From assembly GCA_948956705.1 (NCBI GenBank), contig CARCZS010000003.1, positions 63,569-127,568 on the forward strand: a stretch of 64,000 nt of DNA. Reading direction: 5' to 3'. The DNA is from an uncultured Phocaeicola sp. Its GTDB lineage: Bacteria; Bacteroidota; Bacteroidia; Bacteroidales; Bacteroidaceae. Below are positions 53,440 through 64,000 of this stretch, in pieces; within the stretch, counting starts at the first letter, position 1; each line of letters starts with the position of its first letter. The position numbers and the translations under genes were made by a program. The notes beneath the pieces are model-generated. The model made no database searches and had not been told where the DNA came from. It saw only the letters and a list, made by a program, of their open reading frames with translations.

Positions 53440-54789
53440 ATGACAAACGAGACAACAAACGAGCACGAGGTCCTATTATTACGCCGCAAACTGGACCTGT
53501 TGCTGCGTACAGGAAAAATGCTCATGGAGAGCGCTGCGGATACTAATCGAATTGAGCGGAATATGAAGCGTGTCGCTGCCTATCTCGGCATCCCCGAAGA
53601 TAAGTTGCACATCGATATCCGGTGGACTATGTTGATGGTTAATGTAAGTGACGAGAAACATTCTTTTTCCAAGTTCCAAAAATGTGAGAAACATGGCATT
53701 AACATGGAAGCCATTTCAAAAATCAGTAAATTGTCATGGCGTGCCATCGAACAGGATTATTCGTTGGATAAGTATGAGGAGGAACTGGAGAAGATTGCCC
53801 ATCAGAAACGTAATTATACTCCTTACGTTGTTGCCATCTGTACCGGATTTGCCTGTGGCGGATTCTGTAAATTGTTTGGTGGTGACTGGATTGCTTTCTT
53901 GATAACCGCACTCTGTACTTTTGTCGGATTCCGTACCCGTGCCCGTTGCATAGAGTTCGGGATAAATGTGTACATGAGTATTGCTATTTCGGCATTTGTC
54001 TGCACGTGTCTGGCGTATGCCTTTTCGTTTACAGGATGGTCTGTAACACCTTATCATCCCTTATTGGCATGTACGCTGTATATCGTTCCGGGAGTCCCGC
54101 TAATTAACTTTGTGGATGACATGATTGATAATCATTTGCTGGTGGGTATCACTCGTGCCGCCAATACGGTCATGATGGTAGGGGGCATGGCATTCGGTAT
54201 TGCCTTTGCGATGAGGCTTTTAGTGATGAATGATGTGACGATTGACCAGAAATTCAGTGAACTGAGTATGGTTCCGCATGACGGATATTGGGTGTATGCT
54301 ATTGCAGCGGCTATTGCAGCGATGGGCTTTGCCACTATCTTTAATATTCAACGCCGCCTTTTGTGGGTGGTGGCTATAGGTGGAATAATTGCCGTGTGTA
54401 CCCGTAACTTTGTGAACTTTGAACTGGGATACGGTCCGGTCATCGGTTCGTTTATGGGAAGTTTCGTTGTCAGCCTGTTGGCGGTGAAGGCCGTACACTG
54501 GTTTCACGTGCCGAATCACGTATTGACAATTCCTTCGGTCATTCCGATGGTTCCGGGTGTATTGATGTATCGTTCCTTGTTGGCATTTATTAATATGCAC
54601 GGTGTGATAGGTGAGGTGACAAACGCCTTCTCAAACGGCATTAATTCTGCACTTATTATTTTGTGTATATCATTGGGTGTTGCTGTGCCCAACATCTTTG
54701 CGCGCCGTTATATTGCCAAAGACCGTCGGGAGTTTCTTCAGAAAGAATTGGAAGAACGCAAAGCACGAGGTAAATTTATTGAGTGGTAG
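53440..54789 (+). CDS. ThrE-like threonine/serine exporter family protein
   Basis: 449 residues. A cytoplasmic N-terminal region (LLLRTGKMLMESAADTNRIERN) is followed by about ten transmembrane helices in two halves, corresponding to the DUF1212-type and DUF3815-type halves that are separate genes in some bacteria. CTLYIVPGVPLINFVDDMID and the related SVIPMVPGVLMYRSL mark the two halves. The family exports small amino acids; the substrate here is inferred. It is a single-gene unit with its own promoter and terminator. Confidence 0.9.
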   Translation: MTNETTNEHEVLLLRRKLDLLLRTGKMLMESAADTNRIERNMKRVAAYLGIPEDKLHIDIRWTMLMVNVSDEKHSFSKFQKCEKHGINMEAISKISKLSWRAIEQDYSLDKYEEELEKIAHQKRNYTPYVVAICTGFACGGFCKLFGGDWIAFLITALCTFVGFRTRARCIEFGINVYMSIAISAFVCTCLAYAFSFTGWSVTPYHPLLACTLYIVPGVPLINFVDDMIDNHLLVGITRAANTVMMVGGMAFGIAFAMRLLVMNDVTIDQKFSELSMVPHDGYWVYAIAAAIAAMGFATIFNIQRRLLWVVAIGGIIAVCTRNFVNFELGYGPVIGSFMGSFVVSLLAVKAVHWFHVPNHVLTIPSVIPMVPGVLMYRSLLAFINMHGVIGEVTNAFSNGINSALIILCISLGVAVPNIFARRYIAKDRREFLQKELEERKARGKFIEW

Positions 54790-54810
54790 TCTGTTGATTA
54801 ATCTATAAGG

Positions 54811-54861
54811 AACTCCGCATGGCCGGTAAGTTAGAAAAACTTGCTCCATGCGGAGTTTTTT
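54811..54861 (+). terminator. Terminator after the ThrE-like gene
   Basis: Perfect 12-bp stem AACTCCGCATGG (54811-54822) with 54846-54857, followed by T. One of the strongest in the window. Confidence 0.92.
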
Positions 54862-54907
54862 GATGCTAAAAAAGTAATTATTGTTCCCGATAGTGATTCA
54901 TAATCTG

Positions 54908-54915
54908 TATATTTG
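54908..54915 (+). promoter_or_regulatory. Promoter -7 element for the sulfatase-GH20-GH2-GH29 operon
   Basis: TATATTTG matches TAnnTTTG exactly, 33 bases before ATG 54949. A TTG at 54881 with a 24-bp spacer is a weak -33 candidate. Confidence 0.55.
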
Positions 54916-54948
54916 CATTAAATCTATGCATTATTAAAATATTATATT

Positions 54949-56532
54949 ATGAATAACCTACATTCCGGCCTACTTTATTCTTTGACGGGTGTCACGGCTT
55001 TGGCATCTATGTCTTCATGTGCTTCTCAGAAGAAAACGGAGGAGCAGAAACCTTTTAATATTGTCTATATCATGACGGATGACCATACTGCCCAGATGAT
55101 GAGCTGCTATGACAAACGTTATATGGAAACACCTAACCTTGACAGAATTGCTAATGATGGGGTACGCTTTACCAACAGTTTTGTGGCAAACTCTTTGAGT
55201 GGCCCCAGTCGTGCCTGTATGATAACCGGCAAGCACAGTTGTGCCAATAAGTTTTATGATAATACGACGTGTGTATTTGACTCTTCACAGCAGACTTTTC
55301 CTAAGTTGTTGCAAAAAGCAGGTTACCAAACTGCTTTGGTGGGCAAATGGCATTTGGAAAGCTTGCCGACCGGCTTTAACTATTGGGAGATTGTGCCCGG
55401 ACAGGGAGATTACTACAATCCCCGTTTCATTACGATGCAAAACGATACGATAGAGAAGCAGGGATATCTGACGAACCTCATTACCGATATGAGTATAGAC
55501 TGGATGGAGAACCAACGCGATAAAGATAAGCCGTTTTGTCTTTTGATTCATCACAAGGCCATTCACCGCAACTGGTTGCCCGAGTTGAAATATCTGAACG
55601 AATACGAAGACAAAACCTTCACCATGCCTGATAATTTTTATGATGATTATGAGGGACGTCCGGCTGCCGCTGCGCAGGAGATGAGTATCTTTAAAGATAT
55701 GGATATCATGTATGATACCAAGATGCTGGATATGAATAAGGATTCACGCTTGAAATCGGCTTATTTGAACTTTATCGGGCGTCTGACACCGGAAGAGCGC
55801 AAACAATATGATGATTTCTATGCGCCTATCATCAAGGAGTTCTATCAGAAGAATCCACAAGGAAAAGAGCTCGCCGATTGGAAATTCCAACGTTATATGC
55901 GTGATTATGCCAAGGTGGTGAAGACATTGGATGACAATGTAGGCCGCGTGCTTGATTATCTGAAAGAAAAGAATCTGTTGGATAATACATTGGTGGTCTA
56001 TACTTCCGACCAAGGATTTTATATGGGTGAGCACGGTTGGTTTGACAAACGTTTTATGTATGAAGAGTCCATGCGCACACCATTGATTATGCGTCTGCCG
56101 AAAGGATTCGACAGAAAAGGAGATATCACCGAAATGGTTCAGAACATAGACTATGCGCCTACATTCCTTGAACTGGCAGGTGCTCCTGTTCCCGAGGACA
56201 TACATGGGGTATCACTGCTTCCGTTACTGAAAGGCGAGCATCCGCAGAACTGGCGTAATGCATTGTATTATCATTTTTATGAGTATCCAGCAGAGCACAT
56301 GGTGAAACGCCATTATGGTGTGCGTACCGACCGTTATAAATTGATTCATTTCTATAATGACATCGATGTGTGGGAACTGTATGACTTGCAGGCAGATCCG
56401 ACAGAAATGCATAACCTCTACGGACAGGCTGAATATGAGCCTGTGGTGAAGGAACTGAAAGAAGAATTACTGAAGTTGCAGGAACAGTATAATGACCCTG
56501 TCCGTTTTTCTCCCGACAGGGATAAAGAGTAA
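54949..56532 (+). CDS. Ser-type sulfatase lipoprotein, likely GlcNAc-6-sulfatase-like
   Basis: 527 residues. Lipoprotein signal with Cys24 and an S1-family sulfatase fold. The metal site is IMTDDHTAQM (41-50). The formylglycine motif is SGPSRACMITG with Ser84 as the residue oxidised, so it needs the anaerobic radical SAM maturase, which is not in the window. LVGKWHLE and DQGFYMGEHGWFDKR complete the active site. Closely similar Bacteroides sulfatases remove 6-sulfate from N-acetylglucosamine. The partner GH20 gene, six bases downstream, fits that: the desulfated GlcNAc can then be cleaved. Confidence 0.88.
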   Translation: MNNLHSGLLYSLTGVTALASMSSCASQKKTEEQKPFNIVYIMTDDHTAQMMSCYDKRYMETPNLDRIANDGVRFTNSFVANSLSGPSRACMITGKHSCANKFYDNTTCVFDSSQQTFPKLLQKAGYQTALVGKWHLESLPTGFNYWEIVPGQGDYYNPRFITMQNDTIEKQGYLTNLITDMSIDWMENQRDKDKPFCLLIHHKAIHRNWLPELKYLNEYEDKTFTMPDNFYDDYEGRPAAAAQEMSIFKDMDIMYDTKMLDMNKDSRLKSAYLNFIGRLTPEERKQYDDFYAPIIKEFYQKNPQGKELADWKFQRYMRDYAKVVKTLDDNVGRVLDYLKEKNLLDNTLVVYTSDQGFYMGEHGWFDKRFMYEESMRTPLIMRLPKGFDRKGDITEMVQNIDYAPTFLELAGAPVPEDIHGVSLLPLLKGEHPQNWRNALYYHFYEYPAEHMVKRHYGVRTDRYKLIHFYNDIDVWELYDLQADPTEMHNLYGQAEYEPVVKELKEELLKLQEQYNDPVRFSPDRDKE

Positions 56533-56538
56533 AATACG

Positions 56539-58851
56539 ATGATGAGATACATTTATCTGATAATTTTAGGCTTATTTTTTTCCATAGTCGATATGGAGGC
56601 GGATAATTCCGCTTCCATACCCTTAGTGCCTCGTCCGACCAGTGTTGTGCCTGGAACGGGAAACTTTCAATTTACTCCCAAAACAGTTTTTGCGGTCGAA
56701 ACGGAGGAACAGGCTGCCGTTATCCGTTTGCTTTCCGAGCAGTTTGCCTGTGCCGCCGGCTTTACCCCGAAACTGAAAGTTGACAGTAAAAAGGGAGATT
56801 TAGTGTTCCAGACAGACAAGAACATAAAAAGCGAAGCTTATTGTCTGGAGATTACTCCCAAGAAAATAACCGTCAAGGCGGCTGATGCCAAAGGCTTCTT
56901 TTATGCTTTGCAGAGCATCCGCCAGCTATTGCCAGCGGCAATAGAAAGTGCGGTTAAAGTGAATGATGTGGAATGGGTGGTGCCGGCAATGACTATCACC
57001 GACGAGCCTCGGTTCGGCTATCGCGGACTGATGGTGGATGTCGCCCGCTTTTTCACTCCGAAGGAGAATTTGCTTCGTATCATTGACTGTATGGGAATGT
57101 TGAAACTGAATACGTTGCATTTGCATCTGGTGGATGATAACGGCTGGCGTATCGAGATAAAGAAATATCCGTTGCTGACGGAAATTGGGACTAGCCGGGT
57201 GGAGCGTCCGGGCAAACTTTTCCCCGAACGGCGGAATCAGCGTCAAGGTGAACCGACAGTGGAAAAAGGCTTCTATACTCAAGATGATATTCGTGAGATT
57301 GTTGCTTATGCGGCTGCACGCCGGATAGAGGTGATTCCCGAAATAGAGATGCCGGCACACAGCAATGCGGCGTTGGCTGCTTATCCTTTGTTGGCTTGTC
57401 CGGTGGTGGATAAATTTATCGGTGTGCTTCCCGGGTTGGGCGGAAATCATGCGGATATCATTTATTGTGCCGGCAACGACAGTGTCTTTACTTTCCTGCA
57501 AAATATAATTGACGAGGTGGTTGCATTGTTTCCTTCCAAATACATTCATTTGGGTGGTGACGAAGCCCGTAAAACCCATTGGAAGGTGTGTCCGCTGTGT
57601 CAGGCGCGGATGAAAAAAGAAGGACTGAAGGATGAAGAAGACTTGCAAGGTTACTTCATGGCACGTATGAGCAGTTATGTGAAGAGCAAAGGGCGCGAAG
57701 TCATGGGGTGGGATGAACTGACAAATACCAAGATTCCCGATGGTGCTGTTATCTTTGGCTGGCAAGGATACGGACAGTCTGCATTGAAGGCAGCCAAACA
57801 GGGACATCGTTTCGTGATGACTCCGGCACGCGTGTTGTACCTCATTCGTTATCAAGGTCCGCAATGGTTTGAGCCGGTCACTTATTTCGGCAATAATACA
57901 TTGAAGGATGTATATGATTATGAACCGGTGGAACGAAGTTGGACAGCCGGGATGCGCTCATTGCTGATGGGTATACAGGGGTCTATGTGGACTGAATTCT
58001 GCAACAAGCCTGAAGAAGTGGAATACCTGATTTTCCCTCGTCTGGCAGCAGTAGCCGAAGGCGCGTGGACTTTCCCGGTGCACAAGGACTGGGACAGATT
58101 CTTGGTGGCTCTGGATAACTTTACCGGACATCTTGATGTAAAAGGAATTACTTATGCCCGTTCCATGTACAATATACAGCATAAAGTGACTCCGATGGAC
58201 GGCAGCCTGCAAGTAGAGTTGGAATGTATCCGCCCCGATGTGGAGATACGTTATACCACAAACGGAAGTCAGCCCACAGCCAAGTCTTCTCTTTATGAAC
58301 GCAAATGGCAAGTTACCACTCCTCAAACCATCAAAAGCGCTACCTTTAAAAACGGTAAACAGATGGGACAGACCTTGACTTTACCCATTCAATGGAACAA
58401 GGCGACGGCTAAACGGATGTTGCGCAGTAACCCGGTGGAGCGTGTGATGGTGAATGGTGTTCGCGGCAGCCTGAAATATACCGATTCGGAATGGGCGTCG
58501 TGGACACGGAATGATTCCATTGCCTTTACGCTGGATTTGAGAAAAAGAGAGCATCTGAATAAATTGGTATTGGGCTGCATCAATAATTATGGTATGGGAG
58601 TGCATAAGCCCAAACGTGTTGAGGTGTGGCTTTCCAATGAAGATATTGAATATTGGAAAGTGGCTTCCAAAGAGTTTGAGCCGGAGGAGATATTCCGCGA
58701 AGGTACATTTATAGAAAACTTGCCGTTCAACTTGGATGATGCCGGTCGCTATGTGCGTGTCATCCTCTTTGGTGCAGGTGGCTGTCCGCTTACCCACGTG
58801 CGTCCGGGGCAGGAAGCGCGGGTATGTGTGGACGAGTTGATAATAGAATAA
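56539..58851 (+). CDS. GH20 beta-N-acetylhexosaminidase
   Basis: 770 residues with an N-terminal signal. A GH20 N-terminal domain (about 30-150) precedes the barrel (about 155-510) with HLHLVDDNGWRIEIKKYP and the catalytic pair Asp341-Glu342 in IHLGGDEA. A chitobiase-type C-terminal domain (about 570-620, YTTNGSQPTAKSSLY) and a discoidin-like domain (about 640-770) follow. It removes terminal GlcNAc or GalNAc by substrate-assisted catalysis. It is second in the four-gene operon. Confidence 0.94.
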   Translation: MMRYIYLIILGLFFSIVDMEADNSASIPLVPRPTSVVPGTGNFQFTPKTVFAVETEEQAAVIRLLSEQFACAAGFTPKLKVDSKKGDLVFQTDKNIKSEAYCLEITPKKITVKAADAKGFFYALQSIRQLLPAAIESAVKVNDVEWVVPAMTITDEPRFGYRGLMVDVARFFTPKENLLRIIDCMGMLKLNTLHLHLVDDNGWRIEIKKYPLLTEIGTSRVERPGKLFPERRNQRQGEPTVEKGFYTQDDIREIVAYAAARRIEVIPEIEMPAHSNAALAAYPLLACPVVDKFIGVLPGLGGNHADIIYCAGNDSVFTFLQNIIDEVVALFPSKYIHLGGDEARKTHWKVCPLCQARMKKEGLKDEEDLQGYFMARMSSYVKSKGREVMGWDELTNTKIPDGAVIFGWQGYGQSALKAAKQGHRFVMTPARVLYLIRYQGPQWFEPVTYFGNNTLKDVYDYEPVERSWTAGMRSLLMGIQGSMWTEFCNKPEEVEYLIFPRLAAVAEGAWTFPVHKDWDRFLVALDNFTGHLDVKGITYARSMYNIQHKVTPMDGSLQVELECIRPDVEIRYTTNGSQPTAKSSLYERKWQVTTPQTIKSATFKNGKQMGQTLTLPIQWNKATAKRMLRSNPVERVMVNGVRGSLKYTDSEWASWTRNDSIAFTLDLRKREHLNKLVLGCINNYGMGVHKPKRVEVWLSNEDIEYWKVASKEFEPEEIFREGTFIENLPFNLDDAGRYVRVILFGAGGCPLTHVRPGQEARVCVDELIIE

Positions 58852-61944
<3,093 letters not shown>

Positions 61945-61955
61945 AAACAAGACAC

Positions 61956-63821
61956 ATGAGAAAAACAATTCTGACCGCAGCTTTGGTTTGTGCCTTTTTA
62001 GGTGCACCAGCTCAGGAGTATTATGAGAAGCAAGTGACCTTCCCTGCCGGGGCGACCTTGGAACAGAAAGTGGATATGGCTTCTCGCCTGGTGCCCACTC
62101 CGCAACAGTTGGCGTGGCAACAAATGGAGTTTACCGCTTTCCTCCATTTTGGTATCAATACGTTTACCGGCAATGAATGGGGAAGCGGAAAAGAAGACCC
62201 GGCTATCTTCAATCCCACCGAACTGGACTGTGAGCAATGGGTGCGCTCACTGAAAGAAGGCGGCTTCAAAATGGCGATTATTACGGCCAAGCATCATGAT
62301 GGTTTCTGTCTTTGGCCTACCAAGACAACTAAACATTCCGTAGCCAATTCTCCGTGGAAGAATGGAAAAGGAGATGTCGTCCGTGAGTTGCGCAACGCCT
62401 GCGACAAGTACGGCATTAAGTTTGGTGTTTACCTCTCTCCGTGGGATCGTAATGCCGAATGTTATGGCGATTCTCCCGCATACAATAAATTCTTTATCGA
62501 ACAGCTCACCGAGCTTCTGACCAATTACGGAGAAGTGCACGAGGTTTGGTTTGACGGTGCGAACGGAGAAGGTCCTAACGGCAAGAAGCAGATTTATGAT
62601 TGGGATGCCATCTTGAAAACCATCCGCCGTCTGCAACCGAAAGCTGTGACAGCCATTATGGGTGATGATGTCCGTTGGGTGGGCAACGAACGCGGTATCG
62701 GGCGTGAAACCGAGTGGAGCGCTACGGCTCTTATGCCACATTCTTATGCGGGTGCCGACGAAAGTTATGCCAAGTTGGGCATTAAAGGAACCGGAAAAGA
62801 CTTGGGAAGCCGTGCTTTATTAGAGAAGGCTCCGACTTTGTATTGGTATCCGTCGGAAGTGGATGTGTCTATCCGTCCGGGATGGTTCTACCATGCCGAG
62901 CAGGATAATCAGGTAAAATCATTGGCGCATCTGACTGATATTTATTTCAAGTCGGTGGGCTATAACTCTGTACTGTTGCTGAATATCCCTCCCGACAGAC
63001 GCGGCTTGATTCACGAGAATGATGCCAACCGCATCAAGGAACTGGCTGCTTATGTCAAAAAAACATTTGCCGACAATCAGGTAGAAAAGGGTAATGCCGC
63101 ATGGACAGCCAAAGCCGGTGAGTCGAAAGTGTATAAACTGAAAAAAGATGCTTTGGTCAATACATTCCTCATTCAGGAAGATATCTCCAAGGGACAGCGT
63201 ATAGAAGATTTTACGATTGAGGTGTTTACCAATGGTGCGTGGCGTCATGTGGCAGAAGGAACGACGGTTGGCTATAAACGTCTTGTACGCTTCTCCGACA
63301 GCAAAGCGGAAAAGTTGAGAGTGACCGTAAATGCTGCTCGCGGGACAGCCAATATTTCCAACATCGGTCTTTATTATGCACAGCCTTTGACAGAAAAGAA
63401 TGCGAAAGTGAAATTAAGTGATGTCTCGGTGAAAGATTGGAAAACGGTGGGAATGCCGGCGGAAGCGGCTAATGCTATCGACGGAGATTCCCAGACAGCA
63501 TGGACTGCCAATGCTCTAACTCCTTTGGTAGTGGATATGGGTAAAGAATCGGAGATAATCGGTTTCAGCTATGCACCTGCACAAAAAGAAGACCTTACGG
63601 GAACGATTTATAAGTATAACTTCTATGTCAGTACCGATGGAAAGAACTGGACGAAGTGTGATGCCAGTGGAGAATTCAGCAACATCATGCACAATCCTGT
63701 TCCTTATTTTGTCCGGTTCGGTAAGAAATATCCGGCACGCTACTTTAAACTGGAGCCGACTGCCGAGATAAACAACAAGCCGGCAACAACCGTTGGCGAG
63801 GTTGGAGTCTTGTTGAAATAA
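61956..63821 (+). CDS. GH29 alpha-L-fucosidase with C-terminal discoidin-like domains
   Basis: 621 residues with signal peptide MRKTILTAALVCAFLGAPA. The GH29 barrel shows AFLHFGINTFTGNEWGSG, ITAKHHDGFCLWPTKTTKHS and the nucleophile Asp200 in EVWFDGANGEG. Two beta-sandwich regions follow: about 365-475, and a discoidin/CBM32-like one at about 480-615. This pattern resembles the alpha-1,3/1,4-fucosidase branch (Lewis-type epitopes) more than the other GH29 at 27784. The linkage is inferred. It is the last gene of the sulfatase operon. Confidence 0.92.
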   Translation: MRKTILTAALVCAFLGAPAQEYYEKQVTFPAGATLEQKVDMASRLVPTPQQLAWQQMEFTAFLHFGINTFTGNEWGSGKEDPAIFNPTELDCEQWVRSLKEGGFKMAIITAKHHDGFCLWPTKTTKHSVANSPWKNGKGDVVRELRNACDKYGIKFGVYLSPWDRNAECYGDSPAYNKFFIEQLTELLTNYGEVHEVWFDGANGEGPNGKKQIYDWDAILKTIRRLQPKAVTAIMGDDVRWVGNERGIGRETEWSATALMPHSYAGADESYAKLGIKGTGKDLGSRALLEKAPTLYWYPSEVDVSIRPGWFYHAEQDNQVKSLAHLTDIYFKSVGYNSVLLLNIPPDRRGLIHENDANRIKELAAYVKKTFADNQVEKGNAAWTAKAGESKVYKLKKDALVNTFLIQEDISKGQRIEDFTIEVFTNGAWRHVAEGTTVGYKRLVRFSDSKAEKLRVTVNAARGTANISNIGLYYAQPLTEKNAKVKLSDVSVKDWKTVGMPAEAANAIDGDSQTAWTANALTPLVVDMGKESEIIGFSYAPAQKEDLTGTIYKYNFYVSTDGKNWTKCDASGEFSNIMHNPVPYFVRFGKKYPARYFKLEPTAEINNKPATTVGEVGVLLK

Positions 63822-63888
63822 ACGGAAACATAACTTCTTTATATTCTTTTGGCAGTGGCCGAAAGTGATTCTCATTATCGTTTTGCAG

Positions 63889-64000
63889 TGGTGGTTGTCA
63901 AAACGTGGATAATGCTGTCGTTTAGTTTGTAGGGGCGAGGTTCGCTCGCCCGAAAACAGTTTGTTTTGTGTCTTCGGGCAGGCAAACCCTGCCCCTACAG
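63889..64000 (-). repeat. Nested palindromic repeat element, second copy cut by window edge
   Basis: About 110 bases match the reverse complement of 48061-48170 with a few substitutions: the outer arm GTCAAAAC, then the two hairpins GGGCGAG/CTCGCCC and GGGCAGG/CCTGCCC, ending at TAG before the window edge. It lies 68 bases downstream of the GH29 stop. Confidence 0.85.

Overview
The window comes from a gut Bacteroides-type member of the Bacteroidota. The signs are two SusC/SusD pairs, GH92/GH29/GH20/GH2 enzymes, a sulfatase and a PNGase, many lipoprotein signal peptides, promoter -7 elements of the TAnnTTTG type, and an N-succinylornithine-type transcarbamylase (argF'). I cannot name the species. 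No tRNA, rRNA, CRISPR array, transposase or prophage gene was seen.

Layout. 1-5.9 kb (+): a TPR histidine kinase cut by the window edge, a degenerate TPR kinase-like protein, and a kinase with a periplasmic binding-protein-like sensor. 6.0-11.3 kb (+): argR, a GNAT acyltransferase, argG, argC and argD, then a terminator and proC with its own promoter. 11.4-15.2 kb (-): a second intact-kinase/degenerate-kinase pair, paralogous to the first. 15.4-18.3 kb (+): a Tat-exported iron-sulfur aldo/keto reductase lipoprotein and a NapH-NapG-like fusion. 18.3-20.4 kb (-): another TPR kinase. 20.7-24.1 kb (+): ResB-like and CcsA-like cytochrome c assembly proteins and a porin, with no cytochrome gene beside them. 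24.1-24.9 kb: a gap with hairpins. 24.9-27.6 kb (+): XRE-cupin regulator, acyl-CoA ligase, small secreted protein.

27.8-44.2 kb is the first glycan block: GH29 fucosidase (-), a SusD-SusC pair (-) head to head with a second SusC-SusD pair (+), then GH92 and PNGase (-). 44.6-48.0 kb (+): proB-proA-argF'. 48.2-53.2 kb (-): PASTA protein, pseudouridine synthase, ddl, acyltransferase, NigD-like lipoprotein and rhodanese lipoprotein. 53.4-54.8 kb (+): ThrE-like exporter. 54.9-63.8 kb (+): a four-gene operon of sulfatase, GH20, GH2 and GH29. The window ends in a copy of a palindromic repeat also present at 48.0-48.2 kb.

How the genes fit together. PNGase, GH92, GH20, GH2, two GH29 enzymes and a Ser-type sulfatase are the activities needed to release and dismantle N-glycans that may be sulfated or fucosylated, with two SusC/D pairs for uptake. 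No ECF sigma/anti-sigma, SusR or hybrid two-component regulator sits with them. The arginine and proline genes form two groups 34 kb apart that together supply argR, argG, argC, argD, argF', proA, proB and proC.

The most interesting signals are: (1) two paralogous pairs of an intact kinase plus a kinase that has lost its catalytic motifs but keeps a shared C-terminal motif; (2) a 163-bp perfect inverted repeat formed by the 5' ends of the two susC genes around the shared promoter region; (3) a possible periplasmic quinol-to-aldo/keto-reductase electron chain.
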